Shown here in pieces: positions 46,641 through 57,846 of a stretch of 64,000 bases of DNA. The position numbers and the translations under genes were made by a program. A model generated the notes under the pieces. The model searched no databases. It was not told the DNA's origin and saw only the letters and a list, made by a program, of their open reading frames with translations. Positions within the stretch are counted from its first letter, which is position 1. Each line of letters opens with the position of its first letter. This stretch comes from Cyathus striatus (Eukaryota > Basidiomycota > Agaricomycetes > Agaricales > Nidulariaceae). The DNA lies in assembly GCA_025738555.1 (NCBI GenBank), contig JAOVFP010000001.1:3100001-3164000 (forward strand), read 5' to 3'.

Positions 46641-49600
46641 TCACGTATGCACCCTCTTACTACCCCCCGAACGTCCTTCCTCCCCCTCCCCAGGCCGACC
46701 CCTCTTAACCCCCCTCCCCCACGCCGCCCCACCTGCCGACGCACAAAAATACGTATCAATACTTGGCCTCTTCTTCACCCTCCCAGCTTTCCCCCCAACA
46801 CCCTGCTGCACAGCATGCGCATTGCCCATCTGCGGACTAGTCGGATTCGAATGCACCAAACTCTCAATCGTCATCACAGTGCTCCCAGGAGAAGTAATAA
46901 CAGCCTGCGGGGGTTTCTTTTTGTACTTCCGCGTCGTAAGTTGTTGGGTATAACATATAGAGTATAGGAATAGGAAGGAGGGGGAGACTTACAGTTTCCA
47001 ACTCGGGTTTACCGCGCCATTTCGCTATGGCTTCGCAGAACCGGACTGCAGCGCGTTCGACGGGTTCAGCGGGGTATGACCACGCCAGGTCTTCCATATG
47101 CGTTGATAAATCAGGTGTACTCCCCGGTACATCATAAAACTATCCCTTCATCAGTCCATTTATCTTTTTCAAAAGAGAAAAGAAAACACACCCGTCGAAG
47201 CCGCTCAGCCATCTCACACTCATACTCCTCCTCTGGACCTTCCCTCCTAGCCCCCCTCCTCAGCGAAGGAAACAAAATCCTAACAGCCTCAAGAAGACTA
47301 GGCAGCTCATCAGGATCATACTCTTCCCACTCCTCTTCCCCCTTCGCCGCCTCCACCGCCGAAGGCGAAGCAGCAGCATCCCCAATCCCAAGTCCAAAAG
47401 TAAGCAAACATTCCATAGGCTTGGACCCCCTCCATCCAGCAGTCAAATAGCCCTCCAACACCGCACGCGTCAACAGCCCCGCAAGAAGCATATACCACTC
47501 CCTCGTAGGCCTCAACGCCGCATCGAAAAACTTGTTCCCAGCAGCCCTAACAGCATCCCTAACACTCTCATCCCCACTCTCAGGCAACATCTCAAACCCA
47601 CCCGCCTCACTCCCACTACTCTCACTCCCCTCCCCACCCATCTCCCGTCCAAGCTCAGCAGCAACCAAAGCAGAAAGCCTCACAAAACGAGGAATCAACC
47701 TCGACAACTTGGTATTCCCATTCCCCTTCTCCTCTTTCCCCTTCTCCCCACGAGGCGTATCACTCACTCTCCGCCTCAACACGCTCCCTTTCCCACCCAC
47801 GCCAGTTCTTAACAACCCCGACCCGATCCCAGCGTCCTCTTCCCACCCCGTAATTCCACCCTCGCCAACTTTCTTCCCCCATCCCCCAGAAGAAACAGAG
47901 ATAGACGCAGAAGCGCTGGAACTGCGATTCCGCGAGGTGGCACCAGTAGGCTTCGTAGGAGTCCTCGCTTCCACGCAGATCTCACATCCAGTATGCAAGT
48001 GACGCGGACACCGGAAGGCAGGGGGCGAATTGGCCGTATCCGGATCCGCACCTTCAACATACATCTTTTTAACTCTAGGCGTGGGGGTAGGTCTCGACGG
48101 GGCGCTGGAGGCGTATTGGGCAGCGGGTGACGGGGCATGCTGGGACATGTGAGGAGAAGGCGCGTGTTGGGATTGCGAAACGCGCGGAGATGGGGCGTGT
48201 TGCTGCTGATGAGGCTGAGGCGTCATCCCCGCACTCCCTTGCGAAGCAGGCGACGCGGCATAAGGTGACGGATATCCATATCCCTGCTGTCCTCCCGGAG
48301 GCGAATTATAATGCATCGTAGGCGACCTCGATGCCTGCTGCTGGTGTTGATGAGAAGTATGCTGATAAGGCGACGGGTGATTATACGGAGACGGATGTTG
48401 CTGTTGTTGTTGCTGCTGCTGCTGAGGTGCATACTGCCTAGGCGAATGATGCTGATACTGAACCTCCGGAGACTACAAAACAAAACATCAGTACCCTTCT
48501 TCCATGCTCCAAGAAATACATACCCCCTGCTGCTGTTGCTGCATACCAAACACCCCTTGCGAGTACCCCTGCCACCCCCCAGCAAACCCACAAACCCCCA
48601 AAAGCGGACCCAAACTCTCAGGAACACCCTCCTCCCCCTCCTCCTCCCGTCCTCCACCAGGACCCGTCCCCTTCTCCTTCATCCTCGTATGCCTATACGG
48701 GGGCGTAGGCGCCTGCCTCGCAAACAAATCATTCACAATCGTCCCCAAAGCAAGGCGTAACCGCACTCCATTGGGCAGTGTATTCGGATTCTTTCCCCCA
48801 TTCCCACTTCCTCCAGCATTGGAATTGGAGGAAGAACCGCCAGGAAAAATAACAGGACTAGCAGGCGGACTCCCAGCCACACCTTCATCCTGCGGTCCTA
48901 GGACAATAGGCTTCTGCTCCAACATACCCACAACAACCCTCTCCAAGCCCTCCGCGCGCAACCTCAACCCGCGTGCAAGACTCAAATCCTGCCTCCTCCT
49001 CCTCTCTTCTTCCTCTTCCTCCTCTTGAGGGCCCGACGGGCCCGATCGAGAAAGTAAAGGGGTAAGAGACTCGGATTCGGAGGGACATTCATCTTCTTCT
49101 TCGTAGTTCTCTGGACGCGTGCGGTGTGTGTATTGTGGAGAGGCGGGGCCGCCCGTTAAGTCTGTCATGCCTAGTTCGGCGCGTGCTTGCGAGAGCCGTG
49201 TTCGTCCTGTTTGAGCATGTTAGAATCGTAGTAATACATAAAAATAACGCAAAATGAAATGGCGGCGGCATTCCCGCCCCATCAAAAATAGAATAAGCAA
49301 GATCAAGAGATATCCCAACGATAAGCACATCGTAAGCAATGCTTATCCGACGGAGACCAAGCAATCCATGCCGCACTTGCGTAGTGGAAAGTGAAACTCG
49401 GCGTGGGCGGATGCGTGGGATAAGAATAGAATAGGAATAGATGATGGATCAAGAGATAGTGCCAGCCGCTCGGGGATGGGTGTGGAATGAATTGGAAGGG
49501 TCGGCGAGCGGGCTAGTGGGTGTTTGTAGTTCACAGGTACAGGCGGATGAGTATCCGTCTGGAACCCACGAATGAATCGGTAGGGTAGGGGGTGAATGGG

Positions 49601-50218
49601 TCATGGCTCGTTGAGCGAGGCAAGAATGAAATGAAATGAAAGTAGACCCCAACTCGTCCACAAGAAACCAAAAAACTCAACAGAAAGAAAGACAGCTCGT
49701 CCACAAGAAAAGCTCAACAGAAAGAACGAAAGAAACATACCATGCACCCAAAGCATATGATCAATAATCAAGGTCCTCGTACTCTTCTCCCTCGGCGGAA
49801 TGGAGTGCAAATGATGGGCATGTTTATGCGCGGGAGCCTTGAACCCCTGCCCGCTCTGCATACCCACCGCATTCACCTCTCCGCCTCTCCCCGGGCTTGC
49901 TTGGGCATACAGTAAGGAGTTTCCTAAGAGTGTATTGGCTGTAGTCTGTAGCTGGGTGACTGCCTGTGCGACATTGAACCCCTGCTGTTGTTGTTGTTGC
50001 TGGTGCTGGTAAATCTGCTGCAGATGCTGAGACTGCGTCTGCGTCTGCGGAGGAGGTGGTAGTGGTTGAAGAGGCCTCGGCTGCAATGGATGAGGATGAA
50101 GATGCTGCGGCTGGTTCCGGAGGTATCCCGCTGAAGTAGAGTTGGAGGTGGTGGGATGTTGTTGATGAGGCTGATGCTTGTGCATGAGGAGGTAGGGAGA
50201 GGAGTGGTGGTGAGCCAT
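46641..50218 (-). CDS. Gln/His/Pro-rich agaricomycete protein of unknown function (about 950 aa)
   Basis: Five exons on the - strand: 50218-49741, 49206-48524, 48472-47192, 47139-46993, 46925-46641, all joined in frame. The first exon is His/Gln/Pro-rich with poly-Q, then a conserved block HAHHLHSIPPREKSTRTLIID continuing to HMLWVHGRTRLSQARAELGM. An acidic Glu-rich run follows, then LPNGVRLRLALGTIVNDLFA and TPPYRH, a second poly-Q/Pro region with repeated APSP units, a CPRHLHTGCEIC segment (two Cys pairs), and a helical C-terminal half (EWYMLLAGLLTRAVLEGYLT). I know this as a conserved uncharacterised basidiomycete protein. Low-complexity activation-domain-like tracts suggest a transcriptional regulator, which is inference. 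Neighbours give no further hint. Confidence 0.8.
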
Positions 50219-52820
50219 ATTTCGTTCCTTCCTAGTTGTTCCTAGAGTATATTCGAAGGGAGATAATGAGATTGATCCCGGTGCTTCCTGCTGTGGGTGA
50301 TAAGGCGATAAGCCTAGTTTGTATGAAGAACAGTCTACAAGCTATTCATGTATCTGGTTTATTTAGTAGAAAGAAAGAGAAAGAGAGAAGGAAAGAATGA
50401 ATGTGGACAAGCAAACTGGAAATTGATTATTGGTACTAACCCTCCCCACAAATCCAAATTTGTAACCACGGCTTGATCGACATCTCCCGACTTTCCCCAT
50501 CGAATGCCCCGTGTGAATTATCCCCTTCTCACGCCAAATTTGTGTCAACCAAGAAATATTATCGAGGGGATTATCGTAGAATGCCAGTGGGACCAGGTTC
50601 TTAACAATGTAATGCAGCCAGCGAGGCGAGACCACCACGCAAAGGGCGCGTTTCCACCGTTCGATCACGCAGCTCCCGACACGCCCCAGGGTCTCACTCA
50701 TTTCTTTCCTCTTCGCCTCTTCCCACACCCCCTCCTTCTCTCTTCCACGACTCTCAATCAATCCAAACGTACAAATTCAAAATCAACAAACAAACTACGA
50801 ATATCCCAAAACACCACCCACAACCCCGCCTCGAAACTCTCGCATTCCAGTAAAACACCCTTTCTTCTCAAGGACTCTTATATTATTCCCAGTACCTGAT
50901 TTTCACTCTAATATCCCGCAGAAGCAGTGTCATATATCTACCTCACTCTCCTCATTCTTATTAATAGCCTGCACCCTGCAGAAGTGCAATATATATCTAT
51001 CTACGCAGCGGAACAACATATCACTCCACCACAAAAGTCAATCAACAACACCCTGCATGCCCTGAATATCAATGCGGTGCTCACAGTTCTCGAAGCGGGA
51101 CGGATGTCACGGAGGAGGGAGAGATGTACCACTCGGTGCCTGGTCTGGTCCTTGTCCTCGACTCTCGAGTCGAGTCTGCATACCAATCTCGTATCTAATC
51201 TCTGCGTGAAAGAAAGTTTGATCTCGGCGTTGGGGTCAACTGACAACGACGTATCATCAACCGACACGACGTCTAGAGTTCAAGCTACAACTCTCTCTCT
51301 CGCTGCCTACGAACATTTACCTCAGGCGTGCATATCTCTGCATGAAGGAGGGAGTCTATCTTCATGATCATGGACACCAAATACCATCTCTGGACGAGGA
51401 AAGTCTGCATAATCTTAGTTCTCCAGAGTCTAAGCTACTGTTCTGCGAGCTTTCTCTACCCTTAATCAGGACACATCTACCTCTCAGGCTTTCGTAACCG
51501 CCCACTTCTCATCTCGTACTTCATCCCACCAACTACTCTGTCGCCGAAACAATCCCTTTCGGATGTCACCTCTTCTGAACACAGAATGTATCCATTCGAA
51601 GCCACTCGATGATAATCTGAACGCCATTGAACACCGTACGACAATCAGTCTTCTGAGCTGGCTGGCGACAGGCTGTCGTAATCTGTGCTCTCACGCGGGA
51701 CTACGACGGAGGACCCAGGGAAGAAGTTTGATCTTGACCTGGGTTTTTACATAGACTTCAGATACAACTGATAGTCAGTATCATCGACGTCACCATTGAC
51801 GTTCTGGTCCGTACAACGAAATAATCAATCTCAATTCCTAGCATCAAGTTGCACCAGACATGTATGTACCTTGCAAAAACGCTTTTCAGAATGCCTCACG
51901 ACAAAGGCTCTACCGACAGATTTTCAATTCTACGTTGCATCATCCCTCTTGAATCTACGAAGGAAGGGGTGACGCGGTGACGATTTTCTTTTGTATTTCT
52001 CTTGGTATCGCAGCCGCCCACTGGATTTCTGTTAGACCCAACTAGACAGCATATGTTTTCTATGTGGGCAACTCAATACCTCCTCACTTAGATTGTCCTG
52101 TATCGTTTGCCTTCAGACATCGAAAATAAGGTATAGCAACAACAGCCAGGCCAGCGCTCACCAATTTTCCGCTCAAATGGTTCCCACCGTACGTTTCCAG
52201 GTGTATAGTGGAGGTACGTCTCCTTCTCATTCCCCAAGACCCATATATGAACCTTCAACAACCAAGGAACGTATTCCTGTTGAAGGTTGAACCCCGCGTT
52301 ATGGTCCACATGCATACATGGCGAACTGAATAAGCGCTTGCACTTCCAACAATAGTGATATCTATAAGTGGTACAACATCGTGGAAATCCTAAAATCGTG
52401 GTTCTCGTGAAAATGCTGGTTTCTTTTTTTAAAAGTCAATGAACCATCATTCTCAATTACACCATGTGAGTGATCCTGGAATAACATGCCCCTTTTTACG
52501 TGTACTAGAATACAAATGGTGTTAACAGTGTTCTTTCAAGGTTTTCTATCTATCTCCCTTTCACAGCCCCGACACTAGAACACATAACGAGCATATCCTA
52601 GGCAGTGCACACAGCCAAGGAACACATCAGTTACTAAACAAGATAACGAATTGACGATAACGTTGGATTGGAAAAGGCATATAAAGGAGATGACTTAATA
52701 ACAACTTCACTCCACTTTCTACGTCGTCAGCATCTCAGTATCTCATTCCGAAAGGTATTGTACCAGGGTATAAGGGCCACAATTCAAGTCATCAGTATTG
52801 CCAATATATACTGGCGTAAT
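50219..52820. other. Long intergenic region
   Basis: A - strand frame 50701 to about 50430 (starts MSETLGRVGSCVIERWKRAL) looks partly protein-like but was not identified and has no partner exons. A - strand exon-like piece at 52315 to about 52160 ends at GTGAGCGCT, a donor block also present near 57040, see findings. The rest shows nothing. Confidence 0.35.
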
Positions 52821-55397
52821 ATGGACGTAATGGCAGCAGTTCACGAAGAAGTTCCAGTAGTTACATCGGCATTTAGTAATGGCAAGAACCAAGCAGTCAA
52901 CAATGCAAATATTCTGAATGCCACCGGAAACATCACCTACATCGAGTGCAACCCTCAGCTCACTCAGGCTATTGTTGATGTTCTGTTAAATGTGTCTTCT
53001 GACGCTCGTCTAGTACCTGGGAATCCGCCTGCATCCACATCAACGCACACAACACTGGATTCCACCTCGCTAGACTCGGATCTACAGACTGAAGGAATCA
53101 ATATTCATTTGCAAGAATTGAACACTACTACGGATTCACCAATTTCAGCGAATGTAAGTCCTAGAAGACTACGACTATAGTGTTGTATTTATACGTATTA
53201 ATAGGTCAATCTGGACAAGGATGAAAGCGAAGCTGCGGGAAGCCCCGCAAGTGATACGAGTGTGAACACGGTATTCGCATTTACTGTTGTTTTGTTTGCT
53301 TTTATTTCCGCTAATGATTTCGGGCAGATTTCAAGCTACGATATATTATTCCTTCCTTCGGAAACCCTTTCACGATCTCCCAGAGGTCAAAAAATCTACG
53401 TAGAACAAATGTTTCCGCTCAATCATGGCTTCCCCTTGTGGTTCCCTGAACCAAACCAATATCTCCCGCTTGAATACCGTCGCAAGGGTATTTCTATAGG
53501 AGATGTCGGTATCATTACACCCAATGGCGGCTTCGACTTTCTGTTCAATATTTCATTACCGGCTGAGCATCCTGTAAATCCAAATGATCTGCCGGACGAT
53601 TTCGTTTATATACCGGAATCGAAGCTTAGAAGAGTGTTCCAAAATTCCTTTAATCCTGGCGGACTGAGCGTGGTCACGAATTTGGATATTAGTGCGGAAT
53701 TGGACGATAATACGAAGTATGGGGACAATCGGCAGTCCTATTATAATTGGCTCATAGTAACACTCATTTTATAGTGATATAATTTTTACCTGCCAAGATG
53801 GTAGCAAAGGGGCAATTCTCTCCATGCCCGACGGCGCATCTGAGGAAGACTTGACAAATGAATGGGACTTGAAGGAATTTATATCGAAAAATGCTTTAAC
53901 CTGGTATAGATATGCTCGGCACTGTGGACTTGATTTGGGTCGTCGCTCACTATACCTGGTCACTGGACATATGAAATCAAAGTCATGGGGAATCGCAACT
54001 TTTACTAAGACTGTTCCAGAGCGGAATAGCGTGTTGTCGATAAGTAAATCAAGCCCTACAAACGGTCTTCCATTCGCATGGAAGAAATCGGGCGGAGCTA
54101 CTTCCCCCCGCACGGGTCCTTCTCCAGATCCTGGATTAACTTCTGAAGATGGGATACAGACGGATACCGAGAACCAGTGCTTGTTCTTGCGCGGTTTTCA
54201 GATTTCATTGTCAGAGAACATGTGGAATACGATGTGCGGCGGCCAGGGCCTTACTGATGTATTGGCCCACGAGTGTTCACAAGATGTATGTCATGAACCT
54301 GGGAACAGCATTAAGGAATCAAATGGCAAAGATTGTACTGGATCTGGAGCGAAGTCTTCATGTAGTAAAGATTTGGGTAATAATATTAATGTCACACCTT
54401 TTCCAGCCAAAGATACTGTGAGTGCCTTCAATTTTTTATAGATCAAAAGCTTACATGTCCATGTTATAGCTATTCCACCCTTTGGCTTTTATAAACGATA
54501 TATTGTTCTCAATGGTAAGTATACTCTATGAGCCCTTAACTAATACTTGACAGCCACCCATAATAAAATAGGTTCCCGAGGCAAAATTTTCAGTCATACA
54601 TGATAACTTATGGTCTGAGCTTAACAGCCAGGTTAGAATCAGAAATTTTATTCTTGAACTATTTCAATAATGCTATTGAAATCGATGAAAGTTAAACCAT
54701 GGCGCAGATAGGCTGGACCTTCATGAAGTCATAAAATCGTGGTATGTTATAGGCTATTATGAAGGTATCTTGCATACAGCACAATATGTGTAAGCCGAGC
54801 TAATATCCGCGCACAGAAACTGGAATGTGCACCTTAGAGCCAAGAAGAGATGCTTCCGGTAAATTATTCCTTGCTCTGTCTGAATATACGTGCAATACTT
54901 CTGTGCCAGTAGATCCAAGAGGTAAACAAACCCCCAATCATTTCTTGCTTCACCGAGCTTCTCCTCTAATGACAAAGTGAATTCAGCTTCCCCGAACCTG
55001 CAGTCTTCGCCTCAGATTTCTACTAGCTGTACGTGCTTCATTTACTGCATTTCTCTTACAATTATGTACTTAACCATTATGTTGTAGATCTTCCTACACG
55101 TCCCCCTCAAAACCAGGTATCACCTACACCTCCAGGTCAGCTTCCAACATGTCCAGCCGGAAGAAGGCTTTTGCCTCCTACGCCATGCCCGAATCCAAAC
55201 TTACCGATAGCACCTCCAAGGCCACCTGTCGTGAGCTCTCTCATGTGGGTTATATATCCCTGCCTAGTAGCTCTCCGCCGCTGACCTCAGTTGGATATAG
55301 ACAATACATTCATCAGATTAATCATCCACCATCACTTCCTTCAACACCACCACACCCTTCTCGTTCTTCTCAACCACTTTCGATATCAATACCAAAC
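52780..55397 (+). repeat. Duplication III, copy 2 (of about 21.1-24.33 kb)
   Basis: Collinear with 21100-24330: G1, its 3' exons, the zinc-finger fragment and the Pro-rich RhoGEF 5' region. About 645 bases (parent 23289-23933) are missing, the junction lying near 54995 between two GAGCC-like sequences of the parent. The copy stops at about 55397, where similarity switches abruptly to zinc-finger gene B. Confidence 0.88.
52821..54793 (+). pseudogene. Uncharacterised agaricomycete protein, copy G2 (broken)
   Basis: Close copy of G1. Exons 52821-53153, 53215-53270, 53328 to about 53760 and onward encode MAAVHEEVPVV, GDVGIITPNGGFDFLFNISL, LPDGASEEDLTNEWDLKEFI and LYLVTGHMKSKSWGIA. A net insertion of four bases near 53760-53775 shifts the frame and creates a TAG at 53772-53774, in the middle of the conserved region where G1 is intact. 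Later, codon 54791-54793 is TAA where G1 has GAA. Conversely, G2 keeps the Cys codon that is TGA in G1 and the AATAG acceptor that G1 lost. Part of duplication III. Confidence 0.75.
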
Positions 55398-56478
55398 ACT
55401 GCTTCACAAGATGAGGCTCATCAAGCGCGCGACAGTGAGTGAAGGACTCAGACATAATCAATAACTATCAAGTGCTGAACGCTGAACTCTCTGGTAGGCT
55501 CTGCGCACTCGGGCGCGCATTATCATGATGGCGAGGGCTCATCTGACGAAGTTCCAGATGTTACCATTGAATATTGTAGGCGCATCTAGCCATTTCCTTC
55601 ATCATATATATATATTAATCTCACCCTTCAACTCGTTATTGGTAGTTGATACCCTGGAGTCGGGATATCGTTCTCCTCGTGTGTATTCTCCGGTCATAAA
55701 TTCACCCACAACTTCAAATTCTCCCCTTCTTCCTCTTTGGCTCTTTCCCGAATCGTCCCCGGGCCAGCAGTATTTAACCCTTTGTGACGATGCCTCCCCG
55801 TCACATTTTTCAGACATCACCGGCACATCCAATTCAGGAGTCAGAACACCTCCAGAAATGGAGTATCAGGTTTACCCTTCTGAGTTTGTTCAGAGCCATG
55901 GTAAGTGGTTTTCTGCTGAAGTTCCTTAATACTTTATAAATTTAATTTCTATAGCTTCTGCTTCTAATTCACGAAATCAACCTACTGATCTTGATCAATT
56001 TACATCACTATCTCTCTACTCTTTCCCAGTGGACTCACGGACAATGACTTCACCTCATCCTTCCCTCCAGGCGTCTCCTAGTGCTTTTCCATCACTATGC
56101 TTTCAGTCTAACCATGAAGTCAATTCAACCGTTTCTAGCCCATCCTCGCCGAACGTTAAATTCGGCTCAGTTGTACGTCCAAATGTTGGAACAAATAGAA
56201 TGACAGAGGTTGGTTTGTCGCGTACGGGCGAGTATCAGTGCCCATACTGCCAGAAAACATTTACGTCGAAAGACAATCTGGAATGTGGGTATCAATATTT
56301 CGCCTTCTACACAGAGCGTTAATACGACAGATTTTAAGATCATACCAATTCTCATGAAGGTTTAACTCCTTACAAATGCAATTATTGCGATAAGGCGTTC
56401 AAAAGCAAGAGTGATCGAAGACGGCACGAGAAAAAATCTTGCACAGAGCGGCGATGGCTTCAAGAATCTGCTACTTAA
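55149..56478 (+). CDS. Chimeric zinc-finger protein E (RhoGEF 5' region fused to zinc-finger gene B)
   Basis: The frame from ATG 55149 (MSSRKKAFASYAMPESKLTD) runs through sequence copied from the RhoGEF Pro-rich 5' region and passes the switch at 55397 in frame (LSISIPN then TASQDEAHQARD) into exon 2 of the zinc-finger type. Exon ends at 55434; further exons start at 55498 (HDGEGSSDEVPDVTIEY) and follow the B plan. Finger 1 is CPYC-QKTFTSKDNLEY-H-TNS-H with normal x12 spacing, finger 2 CNYC-DKAFKSKSDRRR-H-EKKS-C. About 13 residues (LFTPVNNDIPGVP) are missing before the linker VRPNVGTNRMTEVGLSR. B's first exon and start codon are absent, so if expressed the protein must use the borrowed 5' part. 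Transcription is not shown. Confidence 0.6.
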
Positions 56479-56499
56479 TATACCGCAATAATCTGCGCC

Positions 56500-56612
56500 G
56501 GGACTCCTTACAAATGCAATTATTGCGACAAGGCGTTCAAAGGCAAGGGTGACCGAAGTCGGCACGAGAAAAAGTCTTGCACGGAACGAAAGCTTCAAAA
56601 TCCTGCCTAGTT
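56500..56612 (+). pseudogene. Extra duplicated copy of the last zinc-finger exon
   Basis: Just after the stop of gene E, TPYKCNYCDKAFKGKGD and then RSRHEKKSCTERKLQNPA with a stop repeats the terminal finger (56365-56478). No exons belong to it. It looks like a short tandem duplication and cannot be translated unless E's stop is spliced out. Confidence 0.75.
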
Positions 56613-57408
56613 AGAGTAGAACGTGGCGTATACATCTTGTAAACTACAGGTGGTCATTAGATAGGAATGTGGCTGATTCTCACTTCTATAGAGCTGAGTT
56701 AAATAAGCGATGAAATTTTGGAAAGTGTTCAGCCTTATGTCTTCATCAATCCTCGTACTGGGCTCGTTCCCAAGCACTTCATCAATTGAAATCTTAAGTC
56801 CTTTGACTTCTGGTCCGTTCATCCAAACTACCCTCTCTATTCGTGGCATATTTAGCTGTCTGTAGCCTACCGATGCTATGAGCTTTTCCCCTTTCCACAC
56901 AACCATGTCAAAACCGATCTGCTGTAGGGCAGGCAGAGTGCCTGCACTACGAAATTCGACATAGTTATTCGACCAGCAGATCTTACACCTCTTCACTTCC
57001 CAGAAAATAAGGTGGAACAACAATGGTCAGTTCAGCGCTCACCAATTATTTACATATATAATATCACGGCAAAGTAGAAGTACTTCGTGCTCTCATACCA
57101 AACACGCATACTTATACGAACTTTTCAACGGCCAATGCACACACGCTACACACACAAACGTCCACATGGCGAAACGCAACGGCGCCTGCACCCTTAACGA
57201 CGCCATCAGCCTCAAGTGGTTCAAGATCACTGAGACTACTACGCTCTTCGATATCCACAAGGGGCGCGGGTTCTGACGATTTGTAGGTCTCATCTCTCTC
57301 GTACAACGCTACGATCCCCGCATCGCTTGCTGTATAATAGTACCTCATCAGGGTGAGCTCCCCGCCTCTACGTCGACTATCTTCTACGAAGCTAACGCAT
57401 GCGCCCAT
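56607..57408 (-). CDS. Unidentified two-exon gene or remnant
   Basis: On the - strand, 57408-57112 encodes MGACVSFVEDSRRRGG and LMRYYYTASDAGIVALYERD, with VDIEERSSLSDLEPLEADG. Further down, after a GTGAGCGCT donor at about 57040, 57005-56607 encodes FRSAGTLPALQQIGFDMVVW and VKGLKISIDEVLGNEPSTRI. Codon quality suggests real coding sequence in both, but a stop and a gap of about 70 bases separate them and I cannot splice them confidently. Family not recognised. Confidence 0.35.
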
Positions 57409-57412
57409 CTAG

Positions 57413-57640
57413 CACGAGTTCTTTGCTTTATGCACCAGGCCAACACACCACAGTTCTACCCTGAATGTATGTCTCTCCCCGTACACCAGTTCCTTCTTTG
57501 CCTCACATTGCTCCTCAATTGGCCAACTGATCATCACTGGTGGAGGAAGCAAGACACCCAGCAGCAGCTACCTCGTCAGCTTCCTCGGTGCATACTCATT
57601 GTCCAATCCTGCCGTCAACATCAACACTCCCAGCTTGGCT
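57413..57640 (+). pseudogene. AA9 LPMO, C-terminal relic beside GST-3
   Basis: HEFFAL, then after a frame slip of two bases HQANTPQFYPEC with the catalytic Gln-x-Tyr motif, then after an intron remnant QLIITGGGSKTPSSSYLVSF and GAYSLSNPAVNINT, all typical of the AA9 C-terminal half. The intron's acceptor reads AATTG rather than AG, and the N-terminal half is missing. It faces GST-3 tail-to-tail. Confidence 0.8.
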
Positions 57641-57846
57641 GCTCAGACTCAAACTACGTATGATGTTCTTGAACCACGTAAGTCTTGTCTTGGATAAGTA
57701 TCTGACGAGGGTCGGGTAGCCGGTTGGAATAGCTGGTAAGTTCTTTGATAGCTCAAGAGCGTACATTGTATATAATTGCATTATGAATGCCTTCATTGAC
57801 CCACCCACCGTCGATGCTGAGAAGTTCTCTCTGATAATGGTACATC

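Noticed and set aside
48380..48440. Runs of CAG/CTG and TTG repeats, CRISPR- or microsatellite-like
   Set aside because: They are codons for the poly-Gln tracts of the - strand gene at 46641-50218, not an array with unique spacers.
48311..48760. 149-codon Arg/Leu-rich + strand frame
   Set aside because: An antisense shadow of the Gln-rich gene produced by CAG/CTG bias.
53756..53774. An 18-base GT...AG 'intron' restoring copy G2
   Set aside because: Far below the minimum intron size in this window (about 45 bases) and it would not restore the frame.
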